Source of the DNA: Diadema setosum
Taxonomy: Eukaryota; Echinodermata; Echinoidea; Diadematoida; Diadematidae
Direction of reading: 5' to 3'
Length of the DNA stretch: 64,000 nt
Assembly (NCBI GenBank): GCA_033980235.1
Contig: CM067067.1
Coordinates: 21,359,903-21,423,902 of the forward strand
Shown here piece after piece: positions 11,523 through 26,500 of the stretch (within the stretch, counting starts at the first letter, position 1; each line of letters opens with the position of its first letter). The position numbers and the translations under genes were made by a program. The notes beneath the pieces were generated by a model that did no database searches, was not told where the DNA came from, and saw nothing but the letters and a program-made list of their open reading frames with translations.

Positions 11523-14500
11523 TGCTTTGATTGTTTTAATTTTATGTATGATTTGTTTTTGAAAATCATTAAACACAAAAAAAAAAAAAAAAAAAAGGAA
11601 CAGGAGGATGATTAAATGTTCGTAGTGATCCGGAAATTTTTATGGATTTTATGAAGAATTTTTGATATTTTGGCAGGTAGGGTCAATGAACTTGGGAGTT
11701 CAAGCTGTGCATTTTTGAGGTTTTCATGCACATACTATTAAAAGTGCGTGCTCTAGTTTTTGCTGGGGGGTTTCGAAATGACGTAACAAAGGCTTCTATA
11801 TTGGGAAATCGGGTGATTTTTCAGCATGCATATGTTAGTATGGGTGGAAATTACTGATCTCTATCGAAGAGCAAGATCATCGGGGGAAAGTAGCTGCTTG
11901 GCAGAGGTCTGCGCTCTTAGAGTGCTTTTTAGCTCACCTGAGCCAAAGGCTCAAGTGTATTGTGATCGCTCTTCGTCCAGCGTTCGGCGTCCGTCGTGTA
12001 TCGTCCGTCGTGCGGCGTGTGTAAACTTTTTACATTTTCATCTTCTTCTTCAGAACCCCATGACCAATTTTCACCAAACTTGGGAGGTAGCATCCCTAGA
12101 GGGATAGGATCTCAATTTGTTCAAATGGGCACCATACCCCACTTGGGGGGCCCTAAGAGGGGCCCAATCCCTGCCCCCCCCCCCAAAAAAAAATAAATAA
12201 ATAAAAATTAAGGAATCTTAAAAAATCTTCTCTAGAACCAGAAGTGATAGAGCTAAGTTAAAGATGATAAAAAGTTTTGGTACCTCAAAAGTTTCCCTGA
12301 ATTTCCGTGTTTCAGGTTAAAGTACCTTTCAAATAACTAACACTGTGAGACTTACTCGCCCCAAAGTGCTCTCATTTCTTAGTAATCATGCAATTACCTG
12401 CGACCAGCAACCCCATACGCATAGCGACCAACAGCCCCATACGCATAGCGTAATGGGGCTTCGCATTGTAGCATTCAGGATCATGACAGATTTAGTATCG
12501 CGGGTAAATATCAACTTAAAATCCAAAAATTCTTCAATTTGAAGACTTACCAATTAAGTTGAAGTCTTGAAAACAGGCTTCGGGCAACGTTTGGTTCCGC
12601 CAATAGTCCCTTTCTTTTCGAATTGATGACTGAATGTGACTCTGTCGAGAGGACCTTGGGAGAGCTACATACACTGATTACTACGGCCAGCGCATACGCA
12701 CACATCACATGCGAACAAATTTCAAATCCAAGAACGGATAAGATGTTTGTGTGCGCATGCGCTGGCCGTCAATTCAGTGTAGCTCTCCCAAGGTCCTCTC
12801 GACTGAGTTACATTCAGTCATCAATTCGAACAGAAAGGGACTATTGGCAGAACCAAACGTTGCCCGAAGCCTGTTTTCAAGACTTCAACTTGATTGGTAA
12901 GTCTTCAAATTGAAGATTTTTTTTAATTTTAAGTTGATATTTACCCGCGATACTGAATCTGTCATGATCCTGTAAGCTACAATGCGAAGCCCCATTTAGC
13001 TATGCGTATGGGGCTGCTGGTCGCAGTTAGCTACTCAGTATGCGTATGGGGCTGCACGCTGCTGGTCACAGTTATCATGCAATGATGGTTTCGTACAATA
13101 CGTGTACAACCTCGCCGCCACGGCGGCTCTGGTACGAAACCATTATTGCATGATTACTAAGACATGAGAGCACTTTGGGGCGAGTAAGTCTCACAGTGTT
13201 AGTTATATGAAAGGTACTTTAACCTGAAACACAAACTAAGACAAAGAAATTCAGGGAAACTTTTGAAGTAATACCAAAACTTTATATTATCTTTAATACT
13301 ACAGTATGAATGAGTTAGTACATTGATGACTGTAGTTTCAAGCTTGTTCATGGTGGGATCAGGGTTGCCCCCCTTGGGACCCAGGGGAGGGGTGGGGAGG
13401 GTCCTTGTAGGGCCCAAATTGTACATATTTCATCTTTTTCTTGAAAATGCCATGATGAATTTTCACCAAACTTGGCAGGTAGCATCCATAGGGGGATTGA
13501 ATCTCATTCTTATCAAGTGGGCACCATGCCCCTACCTGGGGGCCCCAGGGGGCCTAAATTATAAATTTTCCTCTTTTTCTTGAAAACCCCATGATGAATT
13601 TCCACCAAACTTGGCAGGTAGTATCCCTAGGGGGATATATCTCATTTCCATCACTGGGCACCATGTCCTACCTTGGGGGCACCCAGGGGGCCCAACCCAC
13701 CCCCAAGTAAGGAATTTTTAAAGATTTTCTCAAGAACCAAAAATGATTTATGTAGCTAAGTTAGGAGTGAGTCAGTATATCGATGACTGTTGTTTCAGGT
13801 TTGTTTATTGCAGAATCAGGGGTGCCCCCCCCCCCCCCCCCCCCTTGGGACCCAAGAGAGTGGGGTGGGATGGGTCCAAATGGTGATGTACAAATGTACA
13901 TGTTCGTAATTGTTCAAAACACCTTGATGAATATTCACCAAACTTGACAGTTAACATGTCAGGGGGTTAAGATCTCAATTAGTTCAATAGGGCACCATAG
14001 GGCACCAATTCCCTCCCCCCCCCCCCAACATTAAGGAATATTTACAATTCTTCTCTAGAACCAGAGGTGATAAAGTTACTGTGAGTTTGTACATTGATGA
14101 GTGTAGTTCCAAGTTTGTTCATTGCAGATACACGTATGAATGGGCACCATGCCTTCCTTTGAAGCCCTAGAATCAGAAATGATAGGGCTTTAAGTCTTTT
14201 ATTTTCCAAACTGCATAGTCCAACATTCTATAAAGTTCAGTGTATTTGGCAGGTATTTTTACCAGTGCGATGGAATATGCAAATGGCAACATGCCCCCAG
14301 TTCTCATAGCTACCCCCCACCACAAGTTTCCAATGTTCTCAGGTAAGAGTCTGCAAGAATGCATGGAAGGTGAACTTGTGATACTCAGGTGAGCGCGAGA
14401 CCCCTGGGTCTCTAGTCTAGTTCTTTATATTTTACAGCTATTGGCAAATTAATTTCTTTTATGTATAGTGTAGTAATCAAAAGCTGTTTCATATAGGGTA

Positions 14501-17500
14501 TCATACTAGGCCCTTGAACACACTGTACAAACTAAATCCTAGTTAATCTGTGATGTATTTGGGTGAAGATTAGTGGTTAACCTGGCTACACAATCTCTGA
14601 AATGAAAAGAAAAAGAAGAATCCAAACATCCCTCTAAATATGCTGTTGAGATTACAGTTCAAAGGTCATGTGACTGGGGCTACTTTTATGAGCTTGAGGT
14701 TGTTGTTACAACGGATTAACTTGTTACAGTGAAACTTAGTCTTCACAGTTTACTTTGTATGTGGTGGAGGGAAACTACAAACATTGCAATGTGATTATGA
14801 ATAAACTAATTTGACCCATTTAGCAAAATAAAGAAGAACAAAATAATTTGCAATGCCATCTCTACCATCACGTTTGTGAAATTCCATGTTTAGACTGTCC
14901 TGTGAATATTTTTTTTTTTTTTTTCTATAGATGCGAACCTGGTTGAATAAGTGACTTACCAGTATTGATTGAAGTCACTGTAAAAGCTGTTATTTTCGCA
15001 TGGGTTTAATTTTTTTTTTGGTGAATTTTGTGAATTTTGTGAATCACTGTTGGGCTGCTTTAATATCATATGCAAATGATCGCCATGTACTCTAAAAGTG
15101 GCATGTGAATACATGTACAATAGCTGATGTCAAATTGCAAAAACAACATCTCGTGAGAATGTCTGTGACCTTGTCCTTAGGAAAACATCTGTAATGCAAA
15201 AATAACCCAGCTCATACAGTATGTACATTGTACATACATACACACTTGTACACTGTATGTATGTTTTCACAGTTCACAGCCAGAAATTATGGATGACCAT
15301 AGTTGTATAAGGTTGTTAGGGTTCATCTTGTTCTCTATTCCCTCATTTTATTTTATTTGTTCAGTAGGCCTACTTAGATATTTCTCCTTAAGGACTGTTT
15401 ACAATCCTTAACTCTGTGCCTTCAAACTAAATGCTATTCTTTCCGGTAGATACAGTGTAGATACAAAATGTATGTGGGTGGGACGATGATTTGGATGATT
15501 GAACTGCCCATAATCCGTCATACATCTGATATCATTTAATGCCCATACCCCTTTTAATGTGTTATTAACCAATTGCAGATGAAACAAACAACAAAACAAA
15601 AAATCCCAGCTTTAGTGTTTCAAAATAGTTTTAAAATGTCAGGGAAAGAGACAACCAATGTAAAAATGTTAATCAGTTGGTATAATTATTGTTATGCAAG
15701 TTGCAAAATGTGAACCATTAATAAAATTGTTTGTGGAATAAACTGTCTATGTTGTGGTTTAGTGAAAAAAAATAGTGATATTTTATGCTTTATTGCAAAA
15801 TTTTTTATGGTAGGATGTGATACAACTGACCTAAAATCATGTAAATGTACATACATTTACACATATGCATCAGATATGATAACTCAAAACATTTTTTAAA
15901 TCACTGCTCCCTATTCACTGTAGGGGGTGAGTTTGCTCAGTTGGTAGCACATCTGCCTCATGATCCAAAGTACCCTGGTTCGATTCACGGGTCCCACTAA
16001 GCAGTGTTGTGTGTTATCATGTACTGTTCCCTCTACACTGTAGTTAGAGGCAAAACACTCTGTCCCTCGGATAGGACAGTAAAATGGAGGTCCCGTGTTT
16101 GAGAGAGTCACAACTCGTGCACGTAAAAGATCCCGCCGCAATTATTCATTGCAAAGAGCAGGGTGTTCAACTCGGTGAAGTGGTCCCGCCTTCATACAAT
16201 GTACATCCAACTGGACCCCATGGAAGACCAGCTAGTGCAGCTGAATATGGGCTATCCAGCCATCTGCTCAGATGGAAATGAATAAAACAAACCAGTGGTA
16301 AACAGTACCCTTTAGTAATCAACATCAGAATGACAGGGTCTTCAGACTTCTCCTTTTAGGAGTGTGACAAATCCTTGAGTCATGTACAGTTATGCTTACT
16401 ATACTATACAACAAGAATGCAAGCATTGTCAATTCCACACCATGCAGTCAATGGGTCAGTAATATAACAGATGAGCCACGTGATCAATAATAGGCATTCA
16501 GTTGACTTCCTTTCAACTGTACAACCCACCAGGTACAACACAATGTACTGTACTTCACTGACAAATATACATGGATTTACCACTACCACACGTGATCGTT
16601 TGGTTGTACACACCCCCGTAGTAATACTTACATGTACAGTTGTACATGGATAGGTACAATTGTACAGTAGGTGGTGTATGTAGTGAAATGTGACTAAATG
16701 TGGCTAAATTTGACTATCAAATATTCTTCAAATGTAAAGTGCAACAATCCAATGTATTGTTTGCTCCATGCTGTGGTGAAAGTAGTAATCAGAGTCATTT
16801 GAAATGGAGGTCAGCTACATTCAAAACTTATAAATCTAAGCAAGCATGGGCAGAAAGCATTTAGAACTTTACGTACACTGCACATTACATATATACATGT
16901 ACTGTGTATGTGTGTGTAGGGGGGGGGGGGGCAGGGTTGTTTGTCTGTTTTACTCTGCAGTCAGTTTTGCTGTGGCAATGTGGTACTGACACAACATTCG
17001 CTCCTGCGATGATTGCTCTGTTCTGATTTTCTCCGAGGACTTGGGGTTAGGGTTGTGATAGGATTTTATGTTTGGTTTGATGTGAGGATTTCGATTAGGG
17101 TTTAATAGGGATATGATTGTGGGTATAGATTTTATGTTTGGCTTTACGGTAGCATGCAGATATTTAATGGGAGCAATTGTCGCAGGAGCAAATGTCAAAT
17201 GGGACCTGTTACATATGGTAAACCTTACTACTTGATTGGTCTGTTGTATGCGCTGTCAAGTACAATTGTACATTGGTATAAAAATATCAAGTTTAGATGC
17301 CTCAGTGTGGTGAGAAGTTCTTGTCTTGTTTTTGTTTTGTTTTTTTTTGTTTTTTGCTAGAAGACATGATAGAAAAGTTCTGAAGAATGGAGACGGATTA
17401 TTGTTGATACATGTTCAGTGTTTATTTTAAACTTGAGATATGTCAAAGTCACATTTTAGAAAACTGTTGTACAGGTATAATCACTTTTTTTTTTCTCTTT

Positions 17501-20500
17501 TTATACCCCCGCCAAACGAAGTTTGAAGGGGGTATATAGGAATCAGTGGACGGTCGGGCGGTCGGTCCGTTGCAAATCATGCGTCGCGAACTACTTCCTC
17601 AGTTTTCAACCGATTCCCATAAAACTTGGCACAGATGTGTGCCTTGGGTTGTAGATGTGCAAGACGTATTTTTTGACAGTACCCAAAAGTACGTTGCCAT
17701 GGTAACGGCATATTATGGGCAAAAATGGGTACAAATCTTGCCTCGCGAACTCCTCCCACAGTTTTTGATCAATTTTTATGAAATTAGGTACAGATGTTCA
17801 TCTGAATATGTTAATGTGCAAGACACATATTTCCGCAGTGGCAAAAAGTGTGTTGCCATGGTAACGGCATGTTATTGGTAAAATATAGGGCAAAATGCTT
17901 CATGGCAAAACTGCTTCATCAGTGTTCTTCCAATTCTCATGGAATTCATATTGAATGTTTGTCTTAGGATATAGGTCAGCATGACACATTTCTTGACAGT
18001 GACAAAAAGTATGTTGCCATGGTAACAGCTCACATATTATGAGCCAAAATGATGGAAAATTTTGTGTTGCAAACTACTTCCTCAGTTTTTTGCCCAATTT
18101 CCATGAAACTTGGTACAGATGTGTGCCTTTGGTTGTAGATGTGCAAGACACATTTTTTGACAGTACCCGAAAGTACGTTGCCATGGTAACAACATATTAA
18201 TGGCAGAAGATCAAGGAAAGATCTTGCGGATTTAACTACTTCCTCAGTTTTTTGACCAAAGCTTATGAAATGTGGCACACACCTTGATCTTGGTGGGAAG
18301 ATGTGGAAGACATATTTTTCGGACGTGTCGGAAGCTGCGTTGCCATGGTAACGGCATATAAATGGCAGAAGATCAAGGAAAGATCTTGCGGATTGAACTA
18401 CTTCCTCTGTATTCGACTGAAGCTTATGAAATGTGGCACACACATTGGTCTTGGTGGGAAGATGTGCAAGACATATTTTTTGGAGGTGTCGGAAGCTGCG
18501 TTGCCATGGTAACGGCATATTAATGGCGGAAGATCAAGGAAAGATCTTGTGGATTGAACTACTTCCTCAGTTTTTGACAAAAGCTTATGAAATGTGGCAC
18601 ACACAATAGTCTTGGTGGGAAGATGTGCAAGACATATTTTTCGGACATGTCGGAAGCTGCGTTGCCATGGTAACGGCATTTAAATGGCAGAAGATTAAGG
18701 AAAGATCATTCCTTGGGTAAGACTGTCGTCACGGGCGGGGGTATTAATCACCTTCAGTGATATTTCTAGTTTTTTCTGAGCTTACAACTAACTGTTCATT
18801 TATTGTATATGGAGCATGTCATTGATTATTTCTTATTCAAATCCAATCTAGGGAAGAATGATTTCTTCAATGTATTCAGCATCATGTGTCATACAATATA
18901 CCTGTAGTAATGGGTGATCAGGGGGTTATGATTAGGAGAGAACATGACTTAGCATATCTCTTTGATTGTAAAGGTACCAGCAAGAGCTTGAAAAGTAGTT
19001 TAATACCATAGTGCAAGTACTCTGAAAGGTGGGGGTTATTTGACAGGACAAAGGTAGAGTACAGATGCATGTTACATACAGTTGAAGAGTTTGTTCGCAA
19101 AAACCGATAAGTCCATTTTTAAAGATTTTGAAGTACGGTAGCTGTTATAAAGTACAAAATAATACCTTTTAAACGATATATTGGTCACTACAAGTACATA
19201 TACACTGTAGAGGTACATTTTTGAAGTTATGGTCAAAAGAAGCAAAAATTTTCTTATTATTCTCTTTATTTTTCTTGACCTTTAATCGCATATATCTCTC
19301 CATTTGGCAAATATGGACTAATCGGTTTTTGCAAACAAACTCTTCAGTTGTAGCATGTACAGTGTACATGTACACCAAAATGTTCATTAGTTGTCATGAC
19401 TTGACTTGTGTAGACCTACATACATTTCATCAGAAAAGCAGCAAAATCATGTGATGGTATTTTTGAGAAATTTGTAGAAATGTGTTTGCATTCACAAGAA
19501 AAAGTTTGAACAATGGCAGCATTTGAGATAGAAACTGCTTGATTTAATTATTACTATATCAACAGCAGGAGAACAGAAAAATTCCTCCGGAAACTTACTA
19601 TGCAGTACACCATCAGTATATTTCCAATACACAAATTTTCAGAGACCTTGCCCTTTGTCAAGTGATTTTACAGTGTGTATGTACTACTGAAGTTGCGTGA
19701 CAGTTTGGCTTGTTAATAATCACATCACCACAATTTTGGAGCACGATCTCAAAGTAGTGGATTTGGTCAAATGCAAACTAGTATTTTTTCATGAGATGCT
19801 GTATATGCCGAATATTTCGTGAGGTTTTTATTTTCACAAATTTTACGAGTCAGGTGCTATTCGCGAAATTAAAGACACGCGAAAATATTGACCCTGATCC
19901 CGATGTGAATGTAACGCACGCATGTACACTTCTCCGTTCCAGTACAAGACTCCACGATCGCGAATTTAACCACTCACGAAATTGTTGGGAGTTCCCGATT
20001 CGCGAAATGTTAGACTCGCGAAATATATGGCGTATACAGTAAGCGTGTCAGGCAACAGCCTCCCCCCCCCCCCCAATTTTAAAGAAAATGAAATGAAGAA
20101 AGTGACGCAGCTCAGTATTCCTTGTAGCTGACAAAGGGACATGGATTACCAAGATAAGTATTGTAGACAATTGTTTACATTGGAACCCCCTTTGCAACTA
20201 ATACCTTAATTGGTATTAGGCCTATTTATATTAAAAAAACAATCAAACAAAAAGCTTCCCTCCCAATATTTCTTATATTTATGTTTATATAGCCTGCATT
20301 CTCAGCTGTTGGAAATCTGTTCCTGTGTGGGGGGGCTGTAATTGGCATTAATCCCTCGTCAGTAGGGATTACACTTTCCTCTTAAGAAGGGGGAGTGCCT
20401 GGCCTCATGCTAAGCCAGAAGCCATTCAACAATTCCACAGGCTCATTCATGCTCATTCCCCTTCCATCCTTTTGTGATCCTTTGTCTTCTGAGTAGAGAT

Positions 20501-23500
20501 TTTAAGAGCCAAAGGGGTGGCAGATGGTGTCATTTCAGCCCTTGCACGCTGACCACCGCTGTCCCATTGTTGGGCAGATCGATCAGCTCTGGACACAAAT
20601 CATTGATTAGTTCTGCCCAGCTTGTACACCCCCTCCAATCTGTCCAAAACGCACATAGATGTTGTCCCTTTGCTACAAAAGTCAGAATTGCCTGAAAATT
20701 GCTGTGGAGTTGCTTTGTTAGCTCACCTGAGCCAAAGGCTCAAGTGAGCTATTGCGATCGCCCTTCGTCCGGCGTCCGTCGTGCGTAAACTTTTACATTT
20801 TTATCTTCTTCTTGAAAACCCCAAGACCGATTTTCATCAAACTTGGCAGGTAGCATCCCTAGGGGGTTAGGAACTCAATTTGTTAAAATGGGCACCATGC
20901 CCCACCCAGGGGGCCCCCAGGGGGGCCCAAACCCCCCAAAATTAAGGAATCTGTAAAAATCTTCTTCTCTAGAACCAGAAGTGATAGAGCTAAGTTAATA
21001 CTATGAGTTAGTACATTGATGACTGTTGTTTCAAGTTTGTTCATGGCAGAATCAGGGGTGCCCCCCTTGGGACCCAGGGGAGGGGGGTGGGGAGGGGTCC
21101 TAATGGGGCCTAAATTATACATTTTCATCTTCTTCTTGAGAACTTCATGACCAATTTTCACCAAACTTGGCAGGTAGCATCCCTAGGGGGTTAGGATCTC
21201 AATTTGTTAAAATGGGCACCATGCCCCACCCAGGGGCCCCGGGGGGGGGGGGGGGGGGCCAAACCCCCCAAAATGAAGGAATCTTTAAAAATCTTCTCTA
21301 GAATCAGAAGTTATAGAGCTAAGATAATACTATGAGTGAGTACATTAATGACTGTAGTTTCAAGTTTGTTCATAGCAAATCCAGGGGTGCCCCTCTTGGG
21401 GGCGGGGGGGGGGGGGGGGGGGGGGGGGAGGTGGGAAGGTCCAAATGGGGGCCTGAATTGTACATTTTCATCTTCTTCCTGAAAACCTCATGATGGATTT
21501 TCGTCAAACTTGGCAGGTAGCATCCCTAGGGGGTCAGGATCTCAATTTATCAAAATGGGCACCATGCCCCGCCCAGAGGGCCCCAGGGGGCCCCCAATCC
21601 CCCCAAATTAAGGAATCTTTAAAAATTTCGGCCCTTATTGTACATTTTCATCTTCTACTTGAGAAGCCTGGTCAAATTTTAGTAGAGCTGTGAATAATTT
21701 AGATTAGTGACTGCGTGAAAGGTGAACTTGCGATACTCAGGTGAGCGCTAGACCCGCGGGTCTCTTGTTTCTGTTGTTCAGTTGTGGCGCTCAGCTTCAG
21801 GTTCAAGCGAATGACAGGCACCAGGTGTTTTCACAACCCTCAATTGATTGCAGAACTAACTGTAATCTCATGTTTAAAGTCATGTGGTTTCCATTTATGC
21901 TGCATACGAACAGGCTCATATCTTAAAAAAAAAAAAAAGACCCCAAAGATGTGCATTGTACATGTTAATTTCATCCAGTGATCACAGAGAGTAGTGCTGG
22001 TTTTTTTTTTTTTTTTCAGCTTGTTTGGTCTGCAGGATGCTACCCTAAACAGACCAATTTACAAACAATTTCCACATGACAAAGTTTTAAAGGTCCTGTT
22101 TACCTTTTGGAGCAGTGATTTAAAAATGTTCAAGATATCACATTTGATGCACTGTATGTGTAGGTTTGTTGTATTACAAAACATCCTACTGTATAACATT
22201 TTTGCAATAAAGCCTATTCCAGGAGATACCAGTATTTTTCTCATTAAACATCCTACTGTATAACATTTTTGCAATAAAGCCTATTCCAGGAGATACCAGT
22301 ATTTTTCTCATTAGACCGTAAACTACTGTAGATGGTTTAGTCTGGAAACATCTTTATTAAAACTATCGTTCACATTTTGTGTATAGTACATTTAACAATA
22401 CTTAACATCGATTCTACGGATTCAAATGTGGTTGTTTCTATCCCTAACTCGCATTTAAGAACTATTTAAAAGCACTAATGCTGAGTTTTTGTTTCTTCTG
22501 CAAGCACACTTTTGTAGTTTTTAGGCTATTGCATTCAACTTTCAAAAAGCTAGATTTTTTTTTTTCATACCATTGATAACATTCCATAAAACTTGCCCAA
22601 TGTACTGTAAAAATTCATACATACTCGTACATAGTGTACTTAACCTCAAAGTTAAGCTCCTGCCCCTTTGAGCTTGTTGATTTTTGTGTCCGCACTGTGC
22701 TTAACTACGCACCCCCCTGGTTGGAGCGTTAACCCTGAGGTATCTCGTGGTTAGCTAACCTCGATGTTAGCTAACTACCTCAACACGGTCCCTTACTACA
22801 TGTACAAGCTTAACCTCGAGGTCAAGGCTTGTTATCTGAACGTACAGTAACTGTAACTAGTATGTGGTATATTGTAAACTGCTGTCAGTTAGTGGTGAAT
22901 ATAGAGAGTGCTGAAGTGATGAAAACACCAAATCTGTATTAATGCAGTTCATTATGTGACGAGAATACAATTGAAAAACTGAAAAAGCTAATCTTCCTTG
23001 TGGGTGTTATGTTAAAAATGATACTTTAAAAGTATACTCCTTTCGCATTTGCAAGAGACAATTATTCCACTTAGACATTGACAGTCTACCTGCAGCGCAA
23101 ATATGAAATTTCTCATTATTTGACAAATTTGATGCCTCCTCATCCTTGTGCGAATAGTTGGCGTAATTGACAATATATCATCCGATGTCTTTAATGTCGG
23201 ATGACTTGTGTTTGCTGGTAATCATGCATGGTGGTAAAAGTGCTGTGTACCCTTCAATCCGCAATGACTGGAGCAATAATTGCGACTGCTTCTTCCAATC
23301 AGCGAGACCCGGTTTGGTGTCCACAAGATTACTGGCAGTGGCTTTGCAACGGTGTTTGCACCTCACGGTGCTCAAACGTGATGAGTGCCTCCAGTTTCCC
23401 CGACCACTTTCCCTGCAGCATTGCATTTTGGCTGCAGTGAGCTTCATTGACTCTCAGTAGCTTTGTTGAGCCCTGGGAAAAGACAGACGCAGTCTCTGAA

Positions 23501-26500
23501 GTAGCAGACTATATAAAAGCCAGCTACTCATATCGATGTGATATTTATTCTGCACGACAGAGCGTGTAGACTTCGGTGATGTGTGAAGAAGATTCATGGG
23601 GAGTGCTTGATTGCTGATTTATGTTTTTTAAGTACACTTTTTTTTTTGCTGATTTTCTTTGTTTACCCATGACTTAAGCTGCACTGTGCCTCTTGTAATG
23701 GAAGACAGGCCTGTACAAATGTACATCGAGTATAGAAAATCCATGTGAGCATGAGTAATTGCTCCAAAATTCACATCAGACTTGGTGAAAAAGCACACCG
23801 TTCATTGCAACTACAATGTACAATGCCAATGTCAACCTCTTTTGAAAGCTCATTATAAAGCAGGTCAGCATTTGAATCTCATCTACCGGTATGCATCCAG
23901 GCACTTGCTTGCCACTGTCAACGATTTAGCCAAATGTTCGCATGCATTTAGAGCAAAGATTCACAAAATTTAAATGCACGCGAAAGTTCTTGTCTTCATT
24001 ATAGATGCAGAAAATGCCAGAGGCACTTTGCAAAAATTTCATGTCGCAAAAATATCATGTTTTACAGTATTATAGGATGCACCCGTGCCACGCCCTCTTC
24101 TTGCCTCATATTGTACTATGTAACTTCACTTGGCAATGTCCTCGGTTACACAGCAGTTTTTATGCCATGTTCAAATTAGCTTTCATGAATTCATGTAGAG
24201 TAAAACCATGCAAGTCAGATGTTACAGGATTCATGAAATCACAGAGCTTGACATGTGAAAAGTATGGAATTACAAATTCTCACCTTTTAATGCAGTGGTG
24301 ACCATATCCAATGCAAAGTATATCTGGTGATGATGTCACAACCTTCCAAGTCGCCCATGGATTGTACATAGAATTAAACTTCACCACATAATACATTGTA
24401 CATGTATGTTACAATGTAGTTTCTTATTTCAATACAAAATCAAGGAAAACTTGTATCGTCCTTTTTAACCTCTCCTGTGTTGATATCTTTCAGGGAGGAG
24501 AGGGTTGCATGCTGGTAGTTTGTACTTAAAGGGATGGTGCAGGTTCGGTTGAACCGGGGCTTCAGGTTTGCAACATTTTTGATGGTGGTTTAAGTGTGAG
24601 GTAGTGAGAAACCTCTTGTGAAATTTGGAAGAGCATATAATTCTAAGAGGAATTCAATGTTAATTTGATGAACATTGGTTTTGAAATGGCTGAGATATCC
24701 AAAAGGAAGCAATCCTAATAAAATGTGGGACCTATCTTTTATTAGGATTGTTTTGTTTTACTTTGTTTTTGGATATCTTGGTCATTTCAAAGCCGATTTT
24801 CATGATATAAACTTTGAATTCCTCTTTGAATTGTACAATATGTTCTGGAGCATTTCATTTTGTGTTTTTTAAGTATCTCACAAGAAGTGATATTAAAGCT
24901 GAATCCTTATCTCAACTAATACCATACCATCCCTTTAATTATTTGATGAAACATACTGCACTACCTTTTTTAGTTGATCTGGATGATGTAACTTGAACAT
25001 GGCATGGAATTTCACTTTAATGATAGTATGTCGTCAGCTGAAAACCAGAAGGGCGCTACCATTTTCTAAGATTTAACTGTGAATAAAGACAAAGCAATCA
25101 ATTTTCATGAAATAAAAAGTCTATTTATTATTTTTTTTTTAAACTTAAACAGCTTTAACAAATCTACTTCAATCAAAAGTGGCTAGATTTGTAAGCATTG
25201 TTCCAAATATAGGGTAAAAACATTTTACTGAAAATTAAAATGATTCAATATTGACACCATAATGTAGAGGAGATCAAGCTCTATAACATGATACCAATAA
25301 ATAATACCCCCAAAATTGCAATAAAGCCCTTATGGTTTTCAGCTGAGGGTATGATAATGGTGGTTAATGGTGATGGCGATGATTTTGTTGTCGTTATTGG
25401 CATACTACAGTACAAACTTTGTAGTACAGTTTGGTGGATGAATGTGGAACATGCACAGCATCATGGGCTGTGTGACCTTTGGTTTTTGTATTGCAAAGGA
25501 AATGCACAGAAATGGAAGTTCAGCTTTCACTTTCACCCAACTCAAAGTCCCAAACCATGTGCCGATCCTGGATCTGTACCATCACTGTCAAATACTAGCT
25601 CTACATTGTATTGTTCTACCGGTAGGTAAGAACGGAGCATTCTTTACAAGCAGTCAACCAAAAGGCCAGAGTTACCAAACATGCATGTGACGTCTAGCGT
25701 CACGTGTGTAAAATATTTTTCCGACTTTGACGGAAAGGAAAACTTGATATTGTAGAAAGCTTTGTAGGGGTCCTTGCTTGGAGACATCCTAGGGTTGTGT
25801 TTTGTTTTGTTGAATTGTTTTACTTTGATTTGTTTCCTTGACACAGTTGGATGTGTACATTAGCCGCACATTACACTGTATGTGGGTCTTCTCACAGTCT
25901 GGACTTTAGCCAGAGGTCGCAAGGCACCTGCCTAAAAAGTTCGCTTGTCTTAGAATTGCTATTGTTTCTCCCTGTCATAGTAAGCGCTTGTGCACCTCTC
26001 ACCAGTGAAAATGTTTTCCTTCTTTGGTTTTGCAACTTTTCTATTGAGCACAGTAAAGCATAGGGCTTGTATACTTGTGATAAGATAGTCAGTTTCCTTC
26101 ACTGATGTTTTAGTCCCTAAGGCTTGTATGGACATACAGTACCAAGATGAAACTAGACTCAGAATTTGTCAACACTGACAAATTAGGTGATCCGATCTTT
26201 TCTGAAATCAATGATTTGAGTCCTGATCCAAATATTCATGACCATACAGGTTTCATCTGTGTTGACGGGACATTGGCCGTGTGATGTTTGGATTCTCATT
26301 TTGAAAAGGGAGTGAGACCTGCCATCTTTGGTACCGAATTCCGTATACACTAACGGAAATACAGAATGAAGTATATTTGACCTTTGACCTCACTTTGCAC
26401 ACCCAAAATGGCGTCTAATCAAAAAGTGATTATTTTATGAAATGATTCTTGTAACATGGTCTTTGCGTGTGCAAAATATGGGAAAGATAGGACATGTATT

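Larger units (their letters stand above)
11926..14415 (+). repeat. GCTCACCTGAGCC element, copy 1 (interrupted by a palindrome)
   Basis: Starts with hairpin CACCTGAGCCAAAGGCTCAAGTG and TCCAGCG/CCGTCGTG motifs, and ends ACTCAGGTGAGCGCGAGACC. The body repeats a unit containing CACCAAACTTGGCAGGTAG, ATCCCTAGGGGG and GGGCACCATGCCCC. The element at 12262-13292 is inserted inside it at a TTAA. G/C homopolymers mark unit boundaries. Confidence 0.8.

Noticed and set aside
18030..18518. 162-codon minus-strand open frame with an internally repeated peptide
   Set aside because: It lies wholly inside the ~161-bp tandem repeat, and a near-multiple-of-three period keeps the frame open. No match to a known protein.
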